A DNA stretch of 64,000 nt from Pseudomonas parakoreensis (GTDB lineage Bacteria; Pseudomonadota; Gammaproteobacteria; Pseudomonadales; Pseudomonadaceae). Positions 24,923 to 33,248 of this stretch are shown in pieces (position 1 is the stretch's first letter; each line of letters opens with the position of its first letter). The stretch spans positions 246,898-310,897 of the forward strand of contig NZ_BQHY01000009.1 in the NCBI RefSeq assembly GCF_021602155.1, given 5' to 3'. Made by a program: the position numbers and the translations under genes. The notes below the pieces were generated by a model. It had not been told where the DNA came from. It saw nothing but the letters and a program-made list of their open reading frames with translations, and searched no databases.

Positions 24923-26291
24923 TGCCCGCAAAGCCCCGCTGAAACTCGCGGTGGTCGGCCACACCAACGTCGGCAAGACCTCGCTGCTGCGCACCTTGAC
25001 CCGTGACGTCGGTTTCGGCGAAGTCTCGCACCGCCCGAGTACAACCCGCCATGTCGAGGGCGCGCGGTTGTCGGTGGACGGCGAGCCCTTGCTTGACCTC
25101 TACGACACGCCGGGGCTGGAAGATGCCATTGCCCTGCTGGATTTCCTCGAGCGTCTGGAGCGCCCCGGCGAACGCCTCGACGGCCCGGCTCGACTGGCGC
25201 GGTTTCTCGACGGCAGTGAGGCGCGCCAGCGTTTCGAACAGGAGGCGAAAGTGCTGCGGCAACTGCTCGCCTCCGATGCCGGACTGTATGTGATCGACGC
25301 CCGCGAGCCGGTGCTGGCCAAGTATCGCGACGAACTGGAAGTGCTGGCCAGCTGCGGCAAACCGCTGCTGCCGGTGCTGAATTTCGTCAGCAGCGCCAGC
25401 CATCGCGAACCGGACTGGCGCGAAGCGTTGGCGCGGCTCGGCCTGCATGCGCTGGTGCGGTTCGACAGCGTTGCGCCGCCGGAAGATGGCGAGCGGCGCC
25501 TGTACGAAAGCCTCGCGCTGCTGCTGGAAAACGCCCGGCCGCAACTGGAACAGCTGATCGCCGATCAACAGGCCCAGCGCCTGGCGCGCCAGCAAAGTGC
25601 GGCACGCCTGATCGCCGAATTGCTGATCGATTGTGCGGCGTGCCGGCGCAGCGTGGTCAGCGACGCCGAGCAGGAACAGCAAGCCATCAGCGAACTGCGC
25701 AAAGCCGTACGTCAGCGCGAACAGAAATGCGTTGAGGCGCTGCTCAAGCTCTACGCCTTTCGCCCGCAGGACGCGTCGGCCAGTGATCTGCCGCTGCTGG
25801 ATGGGCGTTGGGGCGATGACCTGTTCAACCCGGAAACCCTGAAGCAACTCGGCGTACGGGTTGGCGGCGGGATGGCGGCAGGCGCTGCGGCCGGGGCTGG
25901 CGTGGATTTGCTGGTGGGCGGGATCACCCTTGGCGCTGCGGCGCTGGCCGGTGCGCTTGCCGGCGGCGCGCTGCAAACGGCGCGCAGTTATGGCAGCCGT
26001 CTGCTCGGCAAGATCAAGGGCCAGCGCGAGTTGACCGTGGATGACGGGGTGCTGCGGCTACTGGCGTTGCGTCAGCGGCAGTTGCTGTCAGCGCTGGATC
26101 AACGCGGACATGCGGCGATGGACGCGGTTCAGGTCGCCACCCCGCAGGACAAGACCTGGCGCGAGGGCAAGCTACCGGAGGCGCTGAACAAGGCGCGGGC
26201 GCATCCGCAGTGGTCGTCGCTCAATCCCCATGCGAAGTTGAATCAGGCGGAGCGGCAGGAGCAGATAGATCTATTAGCTGCGGATTTGTAG
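24915..26291 (+). CDS. Era/TrmE-like GTPase with DUF3482 domain
   Basis: A 458-residue protein with an N-terminal translation-factor-like GTPase domain. The P-loop is GHTNVGKTSL (residues about 15-24), switch II is DLYDTPGLED, and a degenerate NKxD region follows near LLPVLNFV. The C-terminal half is DUF3482, with helical segments and a glycine/alanine-rich stretch (GGGMAAGAAAGAGVDLLVGG) that could insert into or cross the membrane. It overlaps the DUF2868 gene by eight bases; together they may form a membrane-linked GTPase complex. No function is established. Confidence 0.86.
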   Translation: MTDARKAPLKLAVVGHTNVGKTSLLRTLTRDVGFGEVSHRPSTTRHVEGARLSVDGEPLLDLYDTPGLEDAIALLDFLERLERPGERLDGPARLARFLDGSEARQRFEQEAKVLRQLLASDAGLYVIDAREPVLAKYRDELEVLASCGKPLLPVLNFVSSASHREPDWREALARLGLHALVRFDSVAPPEDGERRLYESLALLLENARPQLEQLIADQQAQRLARQQSAARLIAELLIDCAACRRSVVSDAEQEQQAISELRKAVRQREQKCVEALLKLYAFRPQDASASDLPLLDGRWGDDLFNPETLKQLGVRVGGGMAAGAAAGAGVDLLVGGITLGAAALAGALAGGALQTARSYGSRLLGKIKGQRELTVDDGVLRLLALRQRQLLSALDQRGHAAMDAVQVATPQDKTWREGKLPEALNKARAHPQWSSLNPHAKLNQAERQEQIDLLAADL

Positions 26292-26305
26292 CGCCTGATC
26301 CGGCC

Positions 26306-26399
26306 TCTTCGCTGGCAAGCCAGCTCCCACAGGGTTCTCGGTGAAAACCCATTTTGTGATCAACCAAGATACCTGTGGGAGCTGGCTTGCCAGCGATGG
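26306..26399. repeat. REP-type inverted repeat pair, class A
   Basis: TCGCTGGCAAGCCAGCTCCC and its complement flank about 45 bases, between the convergent GTPase and phosphonate HD genes. Confidence 0.85.
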
Positions 26400-26419
26400 C
26401 AGCCACTCGGTTCCAAGAC

Positions 26420-26974
26420 CTAAGAAGACAAAAGACGCACCGCTTTCCCCTTCAACACCTGAAGGTCAATCACCGGTACATCCATCTCCTTGGCCTGCTC
26501 ATCCCACTGGCGCATGCGCAAACTCACGGCACACAACGGATCACGCTCAAACGCATCCGCCTCCTCCTCGCTCATCACCCCGCCCTGATACTCCAGGGTC
26601 CGGCGACTCGCTTCACTCAAGCGCTCGAAATACCCAGGCTCGCGCAAGGTCAGGTAACGCTTGGCCTCAACGTGATATTCCACCAGCCGCGCCATACGCT
26701 CACTGAAACCCGCCTCACGCAAATAATCCGCACCCAGCCGCTCATGGCTGACCACGCCATACCCGCCCATGTTCTCGGCGCCCTCGGCACACAAATGGCC
26801 GATGTCATGGAAGAACGCCGCCAGCACCACTTCATCATCAAACCCTTCAGCCATCGCCAACTGCGCGGCCTGGGACATGTGCTCGATCTGCGACACTGGC
26901 TCGCCGATGTAATCGCTGGTGCCGAAGCGCTCGTACAACCCGAATACCCGAGCGACGATTTGTGGATGATCCAT
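26420..26974 (-). CDS. PhnZ-like HD-domain oxygenase (phosphonate degradation)
   Basis: A 184-residue HD-domain protein of the mixed-valent diiron PhnZ type. PhnZ uses oxygen to cleave (R)-1-hydroxy-2-aminoethylphosphonate into glycine and phosphate. The key residues can be placed as Y22 and E25 (substrate lid), H32, H56-D57, H60, H77, H101, K105 and D158. These track the ligand and substrate residues I recall for PhnZ (Y24, E27, H34, H58, D59, H62, H80, H104, K108, D161) with a two- to three-residue offset. The start at 26974 overlaps the stop of the FAD oxidoreductase (ATGA), so it is the last gene of the phosphonate transcript. A PhnY hydroxylase, which normally makes the PhnZ substrate, is not in this window. 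Confidence 0.85.
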   Translation of the reverse strand: MDHPQIVARVFGLYERFGTSDYIGEPVSQIEHMSQAAQLAMAEGFDDEVVLAAFFHDIGHLCAEGAENMGGYGVVSHERLGADYLREAGFSERMARLVEYHVEAKRYLTLREPGYFERLSEASRRTLEYQGGVMSEEEADAFERDPLCAVSLRMRQWDEQAKEMDVPVIDLQVLKGKAVRLLSS

Positions 26975-28107
26975 CAGATTTCCTCCAGCCACTGCGCGAC
27001 GTTGCGCTCGGCCAATGCCGGGCCGATGCTCATGCCGACGCCGGTGTGCATCAGCGCCACACTCAGCCCCGGTGCCGGGCGCAGCAACGAAAACGGCCCC
27101 GGCCCACGCGCACCGTAGACGCCCTGCCAGCGCTCGAGCACTTGCACCTTGCAGCCCAGCGTCTGTTCGGCCAGATCGAGCATCCAGTTGTCGACCTGCT
27201 CGGCGTTGAACGGCGACGGATCACTGCCGTAATGGTGGGAGTCGCCGATGATCAGCTCGCCATACGGCGTCGGGCTGATCAGCAGATGAATGCCGTTGTC
27301 GTGCAGGTGCGGTTGTTCGCGCAGGATCTGCGCCTGCACCGCCGCCGCTTGCGGCAGGTCAGCGAAAGCGCCGTAGTGCACGCTGCTCAGTCCGGTGAGC
27401 AAGGCGTGTTGCAGGTTCAGCTCGACCTGTGGTTTGGCACGGAGCATTTGCAGGCGACAGATCTGCGGATCGAGCGCAGCGATCGGCTCGGCCAGCAGGG
27501 TCTGATAGTCATGACCGGAGCAGACAATGACCTGCTTCGCCGTGAAGCTGCCGGCGGTGCTGTACAGGTGTCCGGGTTCCACGTCGCGCACCAGCGTCGA
27601 GAAGTGAAACTCGACGCCGAGGTCGCGGCGCAGGTAGTCGATCAACGCCGGAATCGCTTCCCGCGAGTACAGCTGTTGATCGTCCATGCCGTGCAGCGCC
27701 GCCCGGTGGTGACTGAACTGACCGTGGTACAAATCACGCAGGGCAGCGCCACGCAGCAAGGCCACGTTGTAACCGTGCTCCACGGCGCGACCGTTGCAGA
27801 AAGCTTCGAGCAAGTGCTCTTCGGCTTCGCTGCGGGCGAACAGGTACGAGCCGTTGCGCTTGAGCTGCAGACCGGCGAGTTGCGCCCAGTCGCCCCAGAT
27901 CTCGCGGCTGGCCTTGGCCAGTTCGAGCATCTGACCCGGCGGCTGGCCAGTGACCAGCGCCTGACCGAAGTTGCGCACCGAAGCGCCGAGGGGCGTGGCG
28001 GTGCGTTCGAAAACGCTGACCTTGAGGCCGCGTTTGGCGGCGGCGTAGGCGTGGGACAAGCCGAGGATGCCGGCGCCGACGATAAGCAGGTCTTGGTGTT
28101 GGGTCAT
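26974..28107 (-). CDS. FAD-dependent amine oxidoreductase of the phosphonate-associated (TIGR03364) type
   Basis: A 377-residue DAO-superfamily flavoenzyme. The N-terminal LLIVGAGILGLSHAYAAAKR is the FAD-binding Rossmann motif, and the C-terminal GARGPGPF and HTGVGMSIGPALAE complete the dinucleotide site. This subfamily is found with phosphonate uptake genes; recent work links related proteins to oxidation of N-methylated 2-aminoethylphosphonate, giving phosphonoacetaldehyde. It is cotranslated with the PhnZ-like gene downstream. The electron acceptor is presumed to be oxygen. The exact substrate in this organism is inference. Confidence 0.85.
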   Translation of the reverse strand: MTQHQDLLIVGAGILGLSHAYAAAKRGLKVSVFERTATPLGASVRNFGQALVTGQPPGQMLELAKASREIWGDWAQLAGLQLKRNGSYLFARSEAEEHLLEAFCNGRAVEHGYNVALLRGAALRDLYHGQFSHHRAALHGMDDQQLYSREAIPALIDYLRRDLGVEFHFSTLVRDVEPGHLYSTAGSFTAKQVIVCSGHDYQTLLAEPIAALDPQICRLQMLRAKPQVELNLQHALLTGLSSVHYGAFADLPQAAAVQAQILREQPHLHDNGIHLLISPTPYGELIIGDSHHYGSDPSPFNAEQVDNWMLDLAEQTLGCKVQVLERWQGVYGARGPGPFSLLRPAPGLSVALMHTGVGMSIGPALAERNVAQWLEEI

Positions 28108-28134
28108 TTAGAGGTGCTCTGAATGAGAGACCGT

Positions 28135-28226
28135 CATCGCTGGCAAGCCAGCTCCCACAGGTATCGAGGTGTTCACAAAATTCGTGTTCAGCGCAAAACC
28201 CTGTGGGAGCTGGCTTGCCAGCGATG
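28135..28226. repeat. REP-type inverted repeat pair, class A
   Basis: CATCGCTGGCAAGCCAGCTC and complement flank a 45-base spacer containing GTGTTCACAAAATTCGTGTT, inside the phosphonate gene set between the importer and catabolic genes. It could separate their expression levels. Confidence 0.85.
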
Positions 28227-28250
28227 AGGCCCTGTCAGTCGATAAAAATC

Positions 28251-29276
28251 TTACTTGGCAGCGACTTTCTCGGACTTGCCGTCATAGCGCTTGCGCCATT
28301 CGGTCAGGATCTCGTCGCGATTCTTCGAAGCCCAGGCGAAGTCGTTCTTGATCAGGCGCTGCTCGTAGTCGGCCGGCAGTTCGGTCTGTGGCTTGGCGAT
28401 GCCCGGCTGGGCGAGGACGGCGAAGTTTTCCTTGTACAGGTCCATCGCCTCGGCGCTGGCGGAGAAGTCCGCGAGTTTTTTCGCCGCGTCTTCATGCGGC
28501 GTGCCTTTGATCACCGCAGTGGCTTCGATCTCCCAGCCCAGGCCTTCCTTCGGCAGGATGATGTCCAGCGGCGCGCCTTGGCGTTTCAGCTGTACGGCCG
28601 GGTATTCGAAGGAAATGCCGATCGGAAATTCGCCGGCAGCGGCCAGTTTGCAAGGCTTGGAACCGGAGTGAACGTACTGGCCGATGTTCTGGTGCAGACC
28701 ATCCATGTAGGCCCAGCCCTGCTTCTCGCCAAAGGTTTGCAGCCAGGCGCTGACGTCGAGGAAACCGGTGCCGGACGACGCCGGGTTCGGCATGACGATC
28801 TTGCCCTTGTACTCAGGCTTGGTCAGGTCTTGCCAGCTCACCGGTTTGCTCAGGCCCTGCTTTTCGGCTTCGACGGTGTTGAAGCAGATGGTCGCGGCCC
28901 ACACGTCCATGCCGACCCAGGCGGGCGGGTTGGCGGCGTCGCGGTAGTTCGCGCCGATCTTGCCCAGATCCTTCGGCGCATAGCTTTGCAGCATGCCTTG
29001 CTGGTCAAGGATCGCCAGGCTCGACGCGGCCAGGCCCCACACCGCGTCGGCCTGCGGACGGGCCTTCTCGGCCAGCAGTTTGGCGGTGATGATCCCGGTG
29101 GAATCACGCACCCACTTGATTTCGACGTCCGGGTTGGCCTTTTCGAACGCAGCCTTGTAGGCGGTCAGTTGCTCGGCTTCGAGGGCGGTGTACACCGTCA
29201 ACTCGGTTTTTGCCGCGAAGGCATTCAGGCTGAAAGTAGCGAGCACAGCAGCGGCCAGGGCCATAGGCTTGAACAT
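28251..29276 (-). CDS. Periplasmic binding protein of a 2-aminoethylphosphonate-type ABC importer
   Basis: A 341-residue extracellular solute-binding protein. The signal peptide (MFKPMALAAAVLATFSLNAFA) precedes the mature start KTELTVYTALEAEQLTAYKA. The family (TIGR03261-like, PhnS2) is related to iron(III) and thiamine binders. The motif PNPASSGTGFLDVSAWLQTF is the ligand-binding cleft segment. It delivers 2-aminoethylphosphonate or a similar small phosphonate to the permease encoded next. ATG 29276 is chosen because it yields the signal peptide. Confidence 0.85.
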   Translation of the reverse strand: MFKPMALAAAVLATFSLNAFAAKTELTVYTALEAEQLTAYKAAFEKANPDVEIKWVRDSTGIITAKLLAEKARPQADAVWGLAASSLAILDQQGMLQSYAPKDLGKIGANYRDAANPPAWVGMDVWAATICFNTVEAEKQGLSKPVSWQDLTKPEYKGKIVMPNPASSGTGFLDVSAWLQTFGEKQGWAYMDGLHQNIGQYVHSGSKPCKLAAAGEFPIGISFEYPAVQLKRQGAPLDIILPKEGLGWEIEATAVIKGTPHEDAAKKLADFSASAEAMDLYKENFAVLAQPGIAKPQTELPADYEQRLIKNDFAWASKNRDEILTEWRKRYDGKSEKVAAK

Positions 29277-29311
29277 GATCGTTTTCCTGTCTTGAGTTGA
29301 GGTTGGGAAAA

Positions 29312-31036
29312 TCAGTGACCGGGCGCGGTTTGCCGCCAGGCCTGGGAACGGCGCAGCAAGCCGCGCGAAGCCCACGCCAGCAGCAAGGACACGCCTGCCG
29401 AGGTGAACAGAATCAGGGTCGACATCGCCGCCGCGCCGCCGACATTGCCGGCGTCATCCATGTTCAGCACCGCCACCGCCGCGAGGATGGTGTCGGGGCT
29501 GTAGAGGAAGATCGCCGCCGACACCGTGGTCATCGCCGAGACAAACAGGTAGCGCACGATGTCCAGCAGCGCCGGCAAACAGATCGGCACGGTGACGCGC
29601 AGGTAGTGGCGGTACAGCGGCGCCTTGAGCGACAGCGCAGCGGCTTCGAATTCCGCGTCGAGCTGGCGCAGTGCGGTGGTCGCGGTCATTTGTGCGGTGG
29701 TCAAATAGTGAGCAATGGTGCAGACAATCAGCAGGGTCATCGTGCCGTACAGCACGTGCAGCGGGTTGCCGCTGAGGTTGAAGAAGAAGACATAACCCAG
29801 ACCGAGTACCAGCCCCGGCACGGCCATCGGGATGAAACTGAGCATGCGCAGCGCCAAATTGAGGCCGCGCTGGCTGCGGGTTTTCTCCATCAGGTAAGCG
29901 CCGGTGAAGATCAGCACGCTGCCGATCAAAGCGGTGCCCAGCGCCATCTTCAGGCTGTTGCCATAGGCCAGCCAGCCGCCACCGGCGGTTTCGTTGAACT
30001 GGTAGTGATTGAGCGACAGCGACAGGTTGTACGGCCAGAACTTCACCAGCGACGAAAACACCGCCATGCCGAACACCAGCAGCAACGCCGCGCTGATCAA
30101 CACAACAATCGCCAGATAGCAGGCATCACGCATTTTCGACGGCGCTGGTTTGAATACTTGCGCACGGCCACTCATGGAATCGCCGTGACGCCGACGCAGC
30201 CAGGCATCGACGCCGAAGCTGAACAGCGCCGGCAGCAACAGCACCATGCCGATCAACGCGCCGCGGCCGAATTGCTGCTGGCCGACCACGGCTTTGTAGG
30301 CCTCCAGTGCCAGCACTTGATAGTCGCCACCGACCACCACCGGCACGCCGAAATCGGTGATGGTCAGGGTGAACACCAGACAGAACGCGGCGAATACCGC
30401 TTGCCGGGTCGCCGGCCAAGTGATGCTGCGAAAGGCTTTCGCCGGACTGGCACCCATGCTCGATGCGGCATCGAACAGCCGCGCATCGGCCAGCGACAAC
30501 GCCGACAGCAGAATCATCAACGCATGGGGAAAGGTGTAGATCACCTCGCCCAACACAATCCCCCAGAACCCGTAGATGTTGTCCGAAAGCAGCCCGCGCA
30601 GCATGCCTTGGTTGCCGAACAGATAAACCAGCGCGATCCCCGGCAGCATCGACGGCGCCATCAATGGCAGCAAGGAAATCCCGCGCCAGAGGCCCTTGGC
30701 CGGCATCAGCGTGCGCTGCAGAGCGTAGGCAAACAGGTAGGCCAGCGGGACGACGATGGCCGCGACGCTGAGGGAAACCTTCAGGCTGTTGCCGAGCAGC
30801 CAGTGGAAATTCTCGCTGCTCACCAGTTCCTTGGCGGCGAGCCAGCCGCCGCCCTGTCCGGCCTCGCTGCTGAAACCGCGCCAGAAGATCGCCAGCAATG
30901 GCAGCAACACCGCGACACCGAGCAGCAACAGCAGCAGGAGTTTGCCGCCGAGGACGAAGACCCGGTCACCGACCTCGGCCCCGGACACCCGCCGCGCCTG
31001 CTGGTGCGGTAGCGGCAGTGCGATGTTCGCGCTCAT
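29312..31036 (-). CDS. ABC importer permease, 2-aminoethylphosphonate type (fused double permease)
   Basis: A 574-residue permease with two binding-protein-dependent permease domains in one chain, like FbpB/ThiP. The two EAA loops are visible: one around DAASSMGASPAKAFRSITWP and another around AAALSLKAPLYRHYLRVTVP. It has about 12 transmembrane segments. It corresponds to the PhnU2 type found with phosphonate genes. The start ATG at 31036 overlaps the stop of the ATPase gene (ATGA). The open frame continues upstream of that start, but this is only an out-of-frame shadow of the ATPase gene. Confidence 0.85.
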   Translation of the reverse strand: MSANIALPLPHQQARRVSGAEVGDRVFVLGGKLLLLLLLGVAVLLPLLAIFWRGFSSEAGQGGGWLAAKELVSSENFHWLLGNSLKVSLSVAAIVVPLAYLFAYALQRTLMPAKGLWRGISLLPLMAPSMLPGIALVYLFGNQGMLRGLLSDNIYGFWGIVLGEVIYTFPHALMILLSALSLADARLFDAASSMGASPAKAFRSITWPATRQAVFAAFCLVFTLTITDFGVPVVVGGDYQVLALEAYKAVVGQQQFGRGALIGMVLLLPALFSFGVDAWLRRRHGDSMSGRAQVFKPAPSKMRDACYLAIVVLISAALLLVFGMAVFSSLVKFWPYNLSLSLNHYQFNETAGGGWLAYGNSLKMALGTALIGSVLIFTGAYLMEKTRSQRGLNLALRMLSFIPMAVPGLVLGLGYVFFFNLSGNPLHVLYGTMTLLIVCTIAHYLTTAQMTATTALRQLDAEFEAAALSLKAPLYRHYLRVTVPICLPALLDIVRYLFVSAMTTVSAAIFLYSPDTILAAVAVLNMDDAGNVGGAAAMSTLILFTSAGVSLLLAWASRGLLRRSQAWRQTAPGH

Positions 31037-32112
31037 CAGGCAAACACCTGCAGGCTGCGCGGTGGCAAGGCGACCATGATCTGTTGGGCGCCAAGGCGTG
31101 GCATGGCTTCCGGCGCCAGTTCGGCGAGCAGCGAATGGCCCGGCAATTGGTCGAGTTCGAAGCTCATGCGGCAGCGATTGCCGAGGAACGTGATCTCGCG
31201 AACCTTGGCCGGGAACAGGTTTTCTTCGTGCACCAGCGGATTGACGCTGATCGCTTCCGGGCGGCAGAACAACCGGCCCGAAGCGCCGCTCACGCTGCCA
31301 TCCGCCAGACGCACATCCATCCCGCCAACCCGGGCGTGACTGGCGCTGCTGCGCTGGAACGGCAGCCAGTTGCCCTGCCCGACAAACTCGGCCACGAACG
31401 GCGTGGCCGGGCGGTTGTAGATGTCCTGCGGAGTGGCGTACTGCTCGACCCGACCGTTGTGCATCACGGCGATGCGGTCGGCCATCAGCATGGCTTCGTC
31501 CTGATTGTGGGTGACCATCAGGGTGGTGATGCCGAGGTTGCGCTGCAATTGGCGCAGTTCGGTGCACAGATGCTCGCGGACGCGGGCGTCCAGCGCCGAC
31601 ATCGGCTCATCAAGTAATAACAGCGACGGCGCCGGGGCCAGGGCACGAGCCAGGGCGACACGTTGTTGCTGGCCGCCGGATAACTGGCCCGGGTACTTTT
31701 TCTCACTGCCGCTGAGACCGACCAGTTCCAGCATCTGCCCGACGCGACGGCGTACTTCGTCACGACCACTGCCGGCGAGGCCGTAGGCAATGTTCGCTTC
31801 GACGGTCAGGTTGGGGAACAGCGCGTAGGACTGGAACAGGATGCCGTAGTCCCGGGCTTGCGGCGCGAGGTGCGAGACATCGCGATCACCGAGGTACAAC
31901 TCGCCGCTGTCCTGCTTCTCCAGCCCGGCGATGCAGCGCAGCAGCGTGGTCTTGCCGCAGCCTGACGGGCCGAGCAGGCACACCAGCTCACCGGCGGCGA
32001 CATCGAGGGAGACGTTATCCAGTGCGGTGAAGGCGCCGAAGCGCTTCTGCACGCCGCGCACTTTCATCGGCGCACCGGGGTTGGTCAGGGCAGTTGCGAT
32101 GGCAGGATTCAT
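31036..32112 (-). CDS. ABC importer ATP-binding protein, 2-aminoethylphosphonate type
   Basis: A 358-residue ABC ATPase. The Walker A is GPSGCGKTT, the signature LSGGQQQRVALARAL, the Walker B LLLLDEPMSALD and the switch histidine is in MVTHNQDEA. A C-terminal TOBE-like domain follows (QGNWLPFQ onward). It energises the phosphonate importer with the permease, to which it is translationally coupled. It is the first gene of the five-gene set; the promoter is probably in the 32113-32250 gap. Confidence 0.87.
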   Translation of the reverse strand: MNPAIATALTNPGAPMKVRGVQKRFGAFTALDNVSLDVAAGELVCLLGPSGCGKTTLLRCIAGLEKQDSGELYLGDRDVSHLAPQARDYGILFQSYALFPNLTVEANIAYGLAGSGRDEVRRRVGQMLELVGLSGSEKKYPGQLSGGQQQRVALARALAPAPSLLLLDEPMSALDARVREHLCTELRQLQRNLGITTLMVTHNQDEAMLMADRIAVMHNGRVEQYATPQDIYNRPATPFVAEFVGQGNWLPFQRSSASHARVGGMDVRLADGSVSGASGRLFCRPEAISVNPLVHEENLFPAKVREITFLGNRCRMSFELDQLPGHSLLAELAPEAMPRLGAQQIMVALPPRSLQVFA

Positions 32113-32251
32113 GGACAGACCTCATCAAGCAGATGGGGCCCATCCTAGAGTTGTAATGCGTCCGTCATGTGGCAGTGAGGCAAAAACGGCCGATAGTGGT
32201 ATTCGGGGATTTTGGTTCAGGTTTCAAGTCATGGGTTGCCGGGTCTGGCCC

Positions 32252-32344
32252 CATCGCTGGCAAGCCAGCTCCCACAAGGATCTTCAGTGAATGCAGATTT
32301 TGTGAACACCTGAAATACCTGTGGGAGCTGCCTTGCCAGCGATG
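32252..32344. repeat. REP-type inverted repeat pair, class A
   Basis: CCATCGCTGGCAAGCCAGCT and complement flank a spacer with TGTGAACACCTGAAATACC, between the LysR gene and the importer genes. One arm has a T-to-C type change (CTGCCTTGCCAGC). Confidence 0.85.
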
Positions 32345-32368
32345 GGGCCAGTACGAGCAGCGAAGAAA

Positions 32369-33238
32369 TCAGGCCGGGGACATTTCCTGAGCCAAGCCGA
32401 GGAAGGCCGCCGGCAACCGCGCGCCCTTGCGCTCCTTGAGGCAATAGAGGTACTCGGGAATCTGCGGCGCATTCTCGATGGTCAGCACGCGCAACTGCGG
32501 ATCATGCGGCACTTCCTGGCGGGCAATGATGCTGATGCCGATATTGCGCAGCACCGCCTCGCGGATCGACTCACGGCTGCCGATCTCCAGCAACGGGCCA
32601 AAACTGACCCCGGCGCTTTCCAGCAACTCCTCGGTCAGGCGCCGGGTGGTCGAACCGGACTCGCGCATCAGCAAGGTATGCCCGGCCAAAGCACTCAACG
32701 CCACATGCTCCTGCGCCGCCAGCGGATGATTGCGATGCACCGCCAGCACCAGCGGATCGCTGCCCAATACCCGGCGAATCAAGCGCGCATCCTCAAGCAA
32801 CTGCGACGACGCCGCGACATCGACGCGGTAATCCTCCAGCGCTTCGAGCACCTGCTGCGAGTTGCCGATTTCCACCGACACTTCCACCTGCGGCAGGCGC
32901 TCGCGGAAGGTCTTCACCAGATCGAGGATGTAATACGGCGCGGTCGCAGCGATGCGCAACGTGCCCTGCACCTGACCGCTGTTGCGCAGGAAGAACTCGA
33001 TGTCGGCCTCCTGCTGCAACAGCGCCTTGACCATCGGCAGCAGTCGCGCGCCTTCGTCGCTGACGCTCAGGCGCCGACCGCCACGGTAGAACAGCTCCAC
33101 CGAGTACTGACTTTCCAGATTACGGATCTGCGTGGTCACGGTGGGTTGGCTGAGGCCGAGCTTTTTCGCCGCCAGCGTCATGCTGCCCAGGCGGGCGACC
33201 ATATAAAACGCTTTCAGCTCGGCACTCAGCACAACCAT
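32369..33238 (-). CDS. LysR family regulator, phosphonate-associated
   Basis: A 289-residue LysR-type activator. The N-terminal winged helix contains GSMTLAAKKLGLSQPTVTTQIRNLE, and the rest is the two-lobed effector-binding domain. It is of the type found upstream of 2-aminoethylphosphonate uptake and catabolism genes (TIGR03339-like), and it sits on the same strand just before them, so it probably activates that operon in response to a phosphonate. Its start codon lies only 10 bases after the cadA stop, so some read-through from cadA is possible. Confidence 0.85.
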   Translation of the reverse strand: MVVLSAELKAFYMVARLGSMTLAAKKLGLSQPTVTTQIRNLESQYSVELFYRGGRRLSVSDEGARLLPMVKALLQQEADIEFFLRNSGQVQGTLRIAATAPYYILDLVKTFRERLPQVEVSVEIGNSQQVLEALEDYRVDVAASSQLLEDARLIRRVLGSDPLVLAVHRNHPLAAQEHVALSALAGHTLLMRESGSTTRRLTEELLESAGVSFGPLLEIGSRESIREAVLRNIGISIIARQEVPHDPQLRVLTIENAPQIPEYLYCLKERKGARLPAAFLGLAQEMSPA

Positions 33239-33248
33239 CCCTCATCGT

